Below, piece by piece: positions 57,873 through 64,000 of a DNA stretch of 64,000 bases. Positions within the stretch are counted from its first letter, which is position 1. Each line of letters starts with the position of its first letter. This stretch comes from Mycobacteriales bacterium (lineage in GTDB: Bacteria; Actinomycetota; Actinomycetes; Mycobacteriales; SCTD01): NCBI GenBank assembly GCA_030697205.1, contig JAUYQP010000047.1:1-64000 (forward strand), read 5' to 3'. The position numbers and the translations under genes are program-made. The notes below the pieces were generated by a model, which searched no databases, was not told the DNA's origin, and saw only the letters and a list, made by a program, of their open reading frames with translations.

Positions 57873-58295
57873 ATGACCCCACGGCAGCGCATCGAGGCCC
57901 ACGCCGCCCGGGTCGGTGCGGCGGCGGTCGTCGACGGCTGCCGCGCACTGCTGCGCGAGGACGGGATGGATCCCGCACTGGTGCGGGTCCTCGCCGGTGA
58001 TGCCGCGACCTGGGGGCTCGAGCGGCAGAACCACTGGCTGCGGGTGTGGGGCGTCCGCGGCCTGCTGTGGTGCTGGGACGACGCGGCCCTGCCCGAGCTG
58101 GCGGACGCGCTGGCCGACCCGCAGTGGCGGGTGCGCGAGCTGGCCTGCAAGGTCGTCGCACGCCATGGCCTCGACAACCTGCACGACCCGATCGCCGGGC
58201 TGCGCGACGACGAGGTGCCCCGGGTGGCCGCGGCAGCCGGAAGGGCGGTGGTCCGTCTGCTCGCTCAGGGCAGCGCGACGACCTCGACCCCCTGA
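57873..58295 (+). CDS. HEAT-repeat protein
   Basis: 140 residues from ATG 57873. RVWGVRGLLWCWDDAALPEL followed by ADPQWRVRELACKVVARHG and LRDDEVPRVAAAAGRAVVRL are consecutive helical pairs with the D..VR pattern of HEAT repeats. There is no enzymatic domain; probably a protein-protein adaptor. Its 3' end overlaps the convergent moeA by 31 bp. Confidence 0.75.
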   Translation: MTPRQRIEAHAARVGAAAVVDGCRALLREDGMDPALVRVLAGDAATWGLERQNHWLRVWGVRGLLWCWDDAALPELADALADPQWRVRELACKVVARHGLDNLHDPIAGLRDDEVPRVAAAAGRAVVRLLAQGSATTSTP

Positions 58296-59482
58296 CCCGC
58301 GGCGCACCCGGGCGGGACCACCGCGAGGTGGTCCGCGACAGCGGCGCCGCGCAGCATCGCCGAGCCCGCGTGCCCCGTGGGGTGGGCCGCACCGCCGGTC
58401 AGGGTGATCGGCACCAGCCGGGTGGTCGCTGCCGTCGACGGCTCGCCCCGCCAGGTCGCTCGGGCGAGCTCCGGCAGCGGTCTGCCGGCCAGCGCGGCCA
58501 GCAGCGGCTCCGCGAGCGTGACGAGGGCGACGAGGGCGGCGAGCGGGTTGCCGGGCAGACCGAGGACCCAGGTGCCGTCGGGCAGGCGCGCGAGCAGCTG
58601 CGGGTGACCGGGGCGCACGTCGACGCCGTCGACCAAGACGTCTGCGTCCAGCTCGCGTAGGACCGTCGCGAGGTGGTCGGCCGGTCCGGCCGACGACGAC
58701 CCGGACACCAGCACGACGTCGGCTCGGGTGGGGGCGCTGGTGTCGGCGCTGGTGTCGGGGGCGGCCTCGGTGAGGGCGGCGCGCAGCCGGTCGCGGTCGT
58801 CCGGCACCACGTCGACCCTGACCGAGACCGCGGCCAGACCGGGGACCGCCGCCCGCAGCAACGGGCCGACCGCGTCACGGATCCGGGCCGCGGACGGCAG
58901 CCCGTGGTCGACGAGCTCGGAGCCGGTGACGACGGCGCGGACGGTCGCGCGCGGGTGGACGAGCACGCTGTCGTGTCCGGCTCCCGCAGCCAGCCCGAGG
59001 GCAGCCGGCGACAGGACGGTGCCGCGGGCGAGCAGGACCTCCCCCACTGCGGCCTCCTCCCCCGCCGACCGGACGTGACGTCCCCGCTCCGTCGCGCCGG
59101 ACAGGAGGTCACCGGTGTGCGGATCCGACGACGCGGCAGCCAGGTGCCCCTGCTCGAGCGGCAGGACCGAGGTCGTGCCGACGGGCACCGCGGCGCCGGT
59201 CGCTGTGACGACGGCGTCGCCGTCACGGAGCTGCACAGACGCGACGTCACCGGCGAGCACCTCACCGACGACCCGCCACGGGCCGTCACCGCACACCGCC
59301 CAGCCGTCCATGGCGGAGGCGTCGAAGGGCGGCAGCGCGACCAGGGCCCGCAGGTCCTCGGCCAGCACCAGCCCGGCCGCGGCGTCGAGGGCGACGCGAC
59401 CCGCGGGCAGCGCTGTCGCGCAGGCGTGCGCGATCGCCCGGGCCTCGTGCCAGTGGGTGCCCACTACGCGCGGTCGGTCCAC
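58265..59482 (-). CDS. moeA: Molybdopterin molybdotransferase
   Basis: 405 residues, GTG start at 59482 (a GTG at 59464-59466 overlapping the previous stop is possible). PPFDASAMDGWAV, TGAAVPVGTTSVLPLE, VTGSELVDHG, RDAVGPLL and GLPGNPLAALVAL follow MoeA domains in order, with domain IV at the C-terminus. The usual SGGxSxG stretch is VSGSSSAGPADH here, keeping the Asp. It inserts molybdate into adenylylated molybdopterin to give Moco. It is the last gene of the moaA-DUF6457-moeA row. Confidence 0.92.
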   Translation of the reverse strand: MDRPRVVGTHWHEARAIAHACATALPAGRVALDAAAGLVLAEDLRALVALPPFDASAMDGWAVCGDGPWRVVGEVLAGDVASVQLRDGDAVVTATGAAVPVGTTSVLPLEQGHLAAASSDPHTGDLLSGATERGRHVRSAGEEAAVGEVLLARGTVLSPAALGLAAGAGHDSVLVHPRATVRAVVTGSELVDHGLPSAARIRDAVGPLLRAAVPGLAAVSVRVDVVPDDRDRLRAALTEAAPDTSADTSAPTRADVVLVSGSSSAGPADHLATVLRELDADVLVDGVDVRPGHPQLLARLPDGTWVLGLPGNPLAALVALVTLAEPLLAALAGRPLPELARATWRGEPSTAATTRLVPITLTGGAAHPTGHAGSAMLRGAAVADHLAVVPPGCAAGQGVEVVALP

Positions 59483-59691
59483 GACGCCGCGAGGGCGGCC
59501 AACCGCGCGGAGGCCTCGATCGGGTCGGCGCCACGGCCGACCGCGATCCCGAGCAGGTAGGTGGTCAGCGGTGCGGCCGGCCGGGTCACGCCGTGGGCCG
59601 CGTCGCGGGCGAGGTCGAGCAGCGCGGTGACGTCGACCGGGTCGGTCAGGCCGAGCTCGGCCGCGGCGGCAGCCACCCAGTCGTCGAGCAC
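59464..59691 (-). CDS. DUF6457 domain protein of the molybdenum cofactor operon
   Basis: 75 residues from GTG 59691 with GAGGAG six bases upstream. VLDDWVAAAAAELGL then DLARDAAHGVTRPAAPLTTYL and LLGIAVGRGADPIEASAR match DUF6457, a small helical domain often found next to, or fused with, MobA/MoaA in actinobacteria. It presumably helps cofactor synthesis. It overlaps the start of moeA. Confidence 0.85.
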   Translation of the reverse strand: MLDDWVAAAAAELGLTDPVDVTALLDLARDAAHGVTRPAAPLTTYLLGIAVGRGADPIEASARLAALAASWTDRA

Positions 59692-59743
59692 CCGGACTCC
59701 TCTGCGTCGTACTCCGTGTCGGGTCCAGTGTCCCGCACCGGGG

Positions 59744-60730
59744 TCAGCCGCCGATCGCCGACATGGGGCGCTGCGGCTGCAGGAAGCCGGGGTCGTCGAT
59801 GCCGTGGCCGGCGCGCTTGCCCGCGACCGCGAGTCGCGCCCGTTCGGCGAGCTCGGCGTCGGTAGCGCCGGAGCGCAGCGGGGCGCGGAGGTCGGACTCC
59901 TCGCGGGCGAAGAGGCAGTTGCGCAGCTGCCCGTCGGCGGTGAGCCGGAGCCGGTCGCAGGTGCCGCAGAAGGGCCGGGTGACCGAGCCGACGATGCCGA
60001 CCTGGGCCGGGCCACCGTCGACGAGCCAGGTCTCGGCGGGAGCGCTACCGCGGTCCTCGGCGGGCGTCAGGGAGTAGCGGCGAGAGAGCTGGGCGAGGAC
60101 CTCGTCGGCGGTCACCATCAGCGCGCGGTCCCAGCCGTGCTGCGGGTCCAGGGGCATCTGCTCGATGAAGCGCAGCTCGTAGCCGCGCTCGAGGCACCAG
60201 TCGAGCAGCTCGCCCGCCTCGTCGTCGTTGCGACCCCGCATGAGGACGGCGTTGACCTTGACGGGGGTGAGCCCCGCGGCCGCCGCGGCCTCCAGGCCGG
60301 CGACGACGTCGGCGTGCCGGTCGCGACGGGTGAGCTGGTGGAAGCGGTCAGGGCGCAGCGTGTCGAGGCTGACGTTGACCCGGGCGAGGCCCGCGTCGGC
60401 GAGCGGCTGCGCGAGCCGGCGCAGGGCCAGGCCGTTGGTGGTGAGCGACAGCCGCAGGCCCAGCTCGACGAGCCGGCGCACGAGGTCGACGACCCCGGGG
60501 CGCAGCAACGGCTCGCCGCCGGTGAGCCGCACCGTGCGGATGCCCTCCCGCGCGAGCAGCCCGACGACCCGCACGAGCTCGTCGTCGGTCAGCAGCTCCG
60601 GCTGCGGGAGCCAGGGCAGGCCCTCCGCAGGCATGCAGTAGTCGCAGCGCAGGTTGCAGCGGTCGGTCAGCGACACCCGCAGGTCGGTGGCCACCCGGCC
60701 GAAGCCGTCGACGAGGCCTTGTGCGGTCAT
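59744..60730 (-). CDS. moaA: GTP 3',8-cyclase (molybdenum cofactor step 1)
   Basis: 328 residues from the ATG at 60730. The radical-SAM cluster site is CNLRCDYC in TDRCNLRCDYCMPAEG, SAM contacts in TGGEPLLRPG and VNVSLDTL, the second [4Fe-4S] cluster in FCGTCDRLRLTADGQLRNC, and the essential C-terminal GG in MSAIGG. It converts GTP to 3',8-cH2GTP, the first step of molybdopterin. Its ATG overlaps the stop of the upstream regulator gene by four bases. Confidence 0.95.
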   Translation of the reverse strand: MTAQGLVDGFGRVATDLRVSLTDRCNLRCDYCMPAEGLPWLPQPELLTDDELVRVVGLLAREGIRTVRLTGGEPLLRPGVVDLVRRLVELGLRLSLTTNGLALRRLAQPLADAGLARVNVSLDTLRPDRFHQLTRRDRHADVVAGLEAAAAAGLTPVKVNAVLMRGRNDDEAGELLDWCLERGYELRFIEQMPLDPQHGWDRALMVTADEVLAQLSRRYSLTPAEDRGSAPAETWLVDGGPAQVGIVGSVTRPFCGTCDRLRLTADGQLRNCLFAREESDLRAPLRSGATDAELAERARLAVAGKRAGHGIDDPGFLQPQRPMSAIGG

Positions 60731-63700
60731 TCCCCGAGGGTACGTCGGGGCATGTAGGACCGGAGCCGCTCGCGCAGCAGCGTCTCGGCGTCGTCGGGCG
60801 CCCCGCAGGCCACCAGGACCTCGCGGGCCTCGGCCAGGTGGGTCTGCTCACCGAAGAGGTGGGCGTGCCACACCAGGGGTACGGCGGTCCAGGCGGTGAC
60901 CCCGAGCGACTTCCACTCCGCCGCCGCAGCGACCAGCCGCGCATCGTCGCCGTCAAGCAGGCCGTGCAGCAGGTGGTCGACCGCTCGGGCCTCGGCGAGG
61001 TCCGGCAGCGGTGGCAGCTGGAGAGCGATCGCGGGGCGCTCACCCTTCAGCAGGTCGTCGACCTCCAGCCAGCGCTGCAGGATCGCGTCGACCGGAGGCG
61101 CTCCCCACTCGCGGCTGTCCCGTTGGAGCGCGTCGGACTCACTGAACGACACGCGCTGCCCTGCCATCACCTGGCACTGCAGCCGCAGCACCCGAGGACG
61201 CAGCGACAGGAAGGGCTGGTCCCCGGCGCGGTCGGCCTCGAGGACCTGGTCGAGCAGCGGGACGGCCGCCTCCCACCGACCCGTCTCGCAGGCCCGCACT
61301 GCCGCACACCACGCTCGCTCGCGGTCGTAGGCCCTGCCGAGCTCTGCGGCGAGCTCCGACGCCTCCTGCAGCGCGCCGTCGGCCTCCCCTGGGCGTCCCT
61401 GCCTGCCGCGCAGGAGCGCTGTCGCCACCAGCACGTCGAAGCGCTGGTGCGAGGTCGGTCGCGCGGCAGCGTGGTCCGCACCCTGCTCGAGCAGCGCGTC
61501 AGCGAGCTCCAGATCCCCTACGGCGACCGCAGCCTCGGTTGCCACCCATACCGCGTTGCTCACGACCTGGCGGACACCGACAGATTCCCCGAGCTGCACG
61601 GCCTCCTGAGCATGAGCAAGCGCGTGCGTCGGTGACATCCCGGCCAGGTCCACGAGCGCGCGCCCCGCCAGCAGACGACTGCGGCCGCCGATGTCGTCCG
61701 GCCGTGCCAGTGCGTTCGCGTGTCCGAGCCACTCCTCCAGGTACCCCCGGCCGCGCAGGAACGCGTGGAAGGCCACCGTCTGCGCAGCCGTGGCCGCCAT
61801 CGCCATGTCTCCCGCTCGCCGCGCCGCGTCGTAGGCAGCGGAGAACGCGACAGCGATCTGCGCCAGCGAGTCTCCCTGCAGGGCGTAAGCGCCCGCGATG
61901 TGCACCTTGGCTTGCCCCACTGCATCGTCGACCTCGATGTAGGCGGCCATGGCCTCATCGAGGAGCTCGCGGGCCCGCTCCGGGTCACTGAGCACGAAGG
62001 TCATGCCGTGCAGCAGAAGAGCGTGTGCCTCGCCGTTCCGGTCCTGCGCGGCAACGGCGAGGCGGTGCGCCAGCACAGCTGCCTTACGCGCCGCCAAGTG
62101 CTGCCCCACCAGCTCGTGCACCTCCGCGAGAAGCAGCTGTGTGTCCAGCTGCTCCAGGTCGCAGGCGGCGTACTGCTCGAAGAGGGCTGTCACGCGCGCG
62201 AGAACCGCGAGGCTCGCCGCGGGGTTCTCCTGCACGAGCCCGTGCGCATGCGCGAGCAGCGCCATCTGGGTATCGCGGGCCAGTGAGCAGTCTGGTGCGG
62301 AGAGTCCTTGGCTGAGATCCAGAGCGGCCTCCAGGTGGGCCGCCCGGGCAGCAAGCGCCCCCGAGGGGAGCCGCACGGAGTACCAGTCAGCTGCCGCTCG
62401 GTGCTGGTCCACGCGGCGCGCACGGGTCAGGCTCTCGTAGGCGACGTCGCGGACGAGCGCGTGGCGGAAGCGGAGCCGCGGACCAGCGGCCGACGCCTCC
62501 CACTGCAGGAGACCGCGGGCGACGAGCCCGTCCGCCACGTCGGCGATGTCGCTCCTGCACAGGTGACGCAACAGATCGGGGACGACGGCCTCGCCGCTGA
62601 TCGACGCAGCGGCGAGGACGTCCCGCTCGATCCCGTCGAGGAGGTCAAGGCGTCCCGTGACGAAGAGCCTCATCACGGTGGGCACCCGTCGCAGGCCTTC
62701 GGGGTGCGCGATGACGGCACGCCCGCCGTCCATCTCGACGGTGCGCTCCTCGAGGAGGAGGCGCGCGCACTGCTCGAGGTAGAGCGGGACACCCCCGGCC
62801 CGCGCTGTGAGGAAGTCGATGAGCTCCGGGGGAGCTCCGGGCAGCAGCTGGTCGACCACGAGCCGGCTGTCCTCGGCGGTGAGCGGCTCGACGTCGAGGT
62901 CTGGGCACGCAAGGGCGGGCGTCCCGTCGCGGCGGCTGGTCGCGACGACCGACAGGCCGTCGAGCGCCAGCAGCGAGGACAGCAGGCGAAGCTCGACCGG
63001 CGTCGCCCAGTGCACGTCGTCGATGACGACGACGAGCTCGTCGCGGTGCTGGGCGAGGACGTTGACGAGCGCGGCTACCTGGTCCTCGACCCGATCGGGC
63101 TCTGCGCTGTCGACCGGCTCACCGCGCAGGCGACGCAGCCGGCGCTGTGCCGCCTCCGGCAGTCCTGCGAGCCACTCGGCCGGAACCGCGCAGGCGAGCT
63201 CGGCAACGGCAGCGACCTGCGCCTCAGCCCGGAACGACGGGCAGGCTGCAGTCAGGACACGGAGCCCCGCGACGTCCTGGCGACGCGCCGCCCACTCTCG
63301 GGCCACCCTGGTCTTGCCGACCCCCGGCTCGCCCACGAGAAGCACGCGCCCCGCCACGCGGTCCATGGCCCGCAGCACGTCGTCGCGACCGAGGAGCCTC
63401 GTGGTCGACGGCGTGCGCCGCGCATCGGGGACAGCGCCTTCGCGCCACAGCAGCCGACGGGCGAGGACGGGCAGATCACGACCCCGCACCTCGATCCGGT
63501 GCTCGTCGGACCAGCGCAGGCTGGCGGACACCGCCGTCAGCAGGGCCGACGCGACGAGCACTTCGTCGGGACCCGCAACGGCGCACAGCCGACTGCCGAC
63601 GTTGACGGCGTCGCCGGACACCGAGAACCCATCCGTCTCCCACGAAGGGGCAACGAGGACCTCCCCGAGGTTGACCCCGATGCGCAACGACGGGAGCTCG

Positions 63701-64000
63701 GGACCGTAGGCCGCGCGCCGGTCAGCGACGATCGACTGCATCGCGACCGCGGCGGACAGCGCCCGGAAGGCGATGTCCTCGCTGTCACGCAGTGCTCCGA
63801 AGACGGCCATGAGACCGTCCCCCTCGATCGCGGGCACCGAGCCCCCCAGATCCGTGCAGGCGCGCCGCAGCCCGTTCATGAGCGGGCGAATCAGCAGGTG
63901 CACGTCCTCGGGGTCCAGGGACGCCGCCAGGTGGGTGTAGCCCGCGAGGTCGGCGAACACCACGGCAACGACACGTCGCTGAGGTTCGAAGGACGCGGTC
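60727..64000 (-). CDS. Adenylate/guanylate cyclase - ATPase - TPR regulator (partial, 5' end beyond window)
   Basis: At least 1090 residues; the frame is open past 64000 (FEPQRRVVAVVFADLAGYT), so the true start is outside. A class III cyclase domain (FADLAGYT, EGDGLMAVFG, VNVGSRLCAVAG) with both metal Asp is followed by an STAND ATPase: LLVGEPGVGKTRVAREW (Walker A) and VVVIDDVHWATPVELR (Walker B). The C-terminal 550 residues are TPR-like helices. The design matches LuxR-less cyclase-AAA-TPR signalling proteins of actinobacteria. Stop and moaA start share ATGA, so it is translated with the molybdenum genes. Confidence 0.88.
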   Translation of the reverse strand, partial: TASFEPQRRVVAVVFADLAGYTHLAASLDPEDVHLLIRPLMNGLRRACTDLGGSVPAIEGDGLMAVFGALRDSEDIAFRALSAAVAMQSIVADRRAAYGPELPSLRIGVNLGEVLVAPSWETDGFSVSGDAVNVGSRLCAVAGPDEVLVASALLTAVSASLRWSDEHRIEVRGRDLPVLARRLLWREGAVPDARRTPSTTRLLGRDDVLRAMDRVAGRVLLVGEPGVGKTRVAREWAARRQDVAGLRVLTAACPSFRAEAQVAAVAELACAVPAEWLAGLPEAAQRRLRRLRGEPVDSAEPDRVEDQVAALVNVLAQHRDELVVVIDDVHWATPVELRLLSSLLALDGLSVVATSRRDGTPALACPDLDVEPLTAEDSRLVVDQLLPGAPPELIDFLTARAGGVPLYLEQCARLLLEERTVEMDGGRAVIAHPEGLRRVPTVMRLFVTGRLDLLDGIERDVLAAASISGEAVVPDLLRHLCRSDIADVADGLVARGLLQWEASAAGPRLRFRHALVRDVAYESLTRARRVDQHRAAADWYSVRLPSGALAARAAHLEAALDLSQGLSAPDCSLARDTQMALLAHAHGLVQENPAASLAVLARVTALFEQYAACDLEQLDTQLLLAEVHELVGQHLAARKAAVLAHRLAVAAQDRNGEAHALLLHGMTFVLSDPERARELLDEAMAAYIEVDDAVGQAKVHIAGAYALQGDSLAQIAVAFSAAYDAARRAGDMAMAATAAQTVAFHAFLRGRGYLEEWLGHANALARPDDIGGRSRLLAGRALVDLAGMSPTHALAHAQEAVQLGESVGVRQVVSNAVWVATEAAVAVGDLELADALLEQGADHAAARPTSHQRFDVLVATALLRGRQGRPGEADGALQEASELAAELGRAYDRERAWCAAVRACETGRWEAAVPLLDQVLEADRAGDQPFLSLRPRVLRLQCQVMAGQRVSFSESDALQRDSREWGAPPVDAILQRWLEVDDLLKGERPAIALQLPPLPDLAEARAVDHLLHGLLDGDDARLVAAAAEWKSLGVTAWTAVPLVWHAHLFGEQTHLAEAREVLVACGAPDDAETLLRERLRSYMPRRTLGE

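Overview
The window is a chromosomal segment of a very GC-rich actinobacterium (Actinomycetota). The evidence is codon usage with nearly all third positions G or C, many GTG/TTG starts, a WhiB regulator, DUF3097 and other actinobacterial families, an SARP/BTAD-type regulator, a coproporphyrin-type ferrochelatase and a cyanophycin locus. The genus cannot be decided from the sequence; a soil lineage related to Geodermatophilales, Frankiales, Kineosporiales or Nocardioides would fit. No rRNA, tRNA, CRISPR array, prophage or intact transposon was seen. Most genes are short-spaced, and 4-base GTGA/ATGA stop-start overlaps define many operons.

Layout. 1-408: start of an unknown gene and debris of two insertion sequences. 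0.4-5.3 kb: a PAS-GAF-GGDEF diguanylate cyclase, an FAD/NAD(P) oxidoreductase, a DUF2157-like membrane protein and a ribbon-helix-helix-tailed protein. 5.5-8.7 kb: an SNF2-type helicase, DUF2277, and a cupin-rhodanese pair. 8.7-14.0 kb: a 1042-residue BTAD-ATPase-TPR regulator and a second diguanylate cyclase with an unusual charged N-terminus. 14.0-15.8 kb: acyl-CoA dehydrogenase. 15.8-21.2 kb: the cyanophycin locus, with cphB-cphA on the minus strand converging on a separate Mur-ligase-only CphA relative. 21.2-22.8 kb: whiB back to back with a blaI-blaR1-like pair. 22.9-29.6 kb: acyl-CoA oxidase, a GAF-GGDEF-EAL-GAF protein and a transketolase/E1-like ThDP enzyme. 29.6-34.2 kb: minus-strand genes for a small membrane protein, a lipoprotein, an SpoU methyltransferase, an old-yellow-enzyme and a DEAH helicase.

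34.3-41.9 kb: alpha/beta hydrolase, secreted LVIVD-like protein, DUF3097, a hypothetical protein coupled to serB, an FMN-binding PPOX protein, a hydrolase remnant and ferrochelatase. 42.0-45.8 kb: an operon of an S51-like peptidase, a lipoprotein N-acetylmuramoyl-L-alanine amidase and a TSUP permease, then a Pro/Ala-rich secreted protein. 45.8-47.1 kb: a less GC-biased patch with an NTF2-like gene and a frameshifted hepT toxin remnant. 47.1-54.8 kb: quinone oxidoreductase, trmB, two copies of a 44-bp hairpin, a hexapeptide acyltransferase divergent from a Cys-rich miniprotein and an ATP-grasp ligase, then an LLM monooxygenase, a GNAT acetyltransferase and a DEAD-box helicase. 54.8-64.0 kb: amidohydrolase with azlCD, YbaK-type deacylase, HEAT protein, and a molybdenum-cofactor operon (moaA, DUF6457, moeA) translationally coupled to a large adenylate-cyclase/ATPase/TPR regulator that runs off the window.

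How the genes relate. Three cyclic-di-GMP enzymes and two large signalling ATPases make this a regulation-rich segment. The best candidate for something undescribed is the cyanophycin locus. Beside a complete CphA and CphB sits a 561-residue protein that keeps a reduced CphA N-domain and the CphA Mur-ligase domain but lacks the ATP-grasp half, which suggests a single-step amino-acid ligase acting on cyanophycin, its dipeptide or a related substrate. A second candidate is the divergent acyltransferase / Cys-miniprotein / ATP-grasp unit, in which all three products carry Cys-rich ends.
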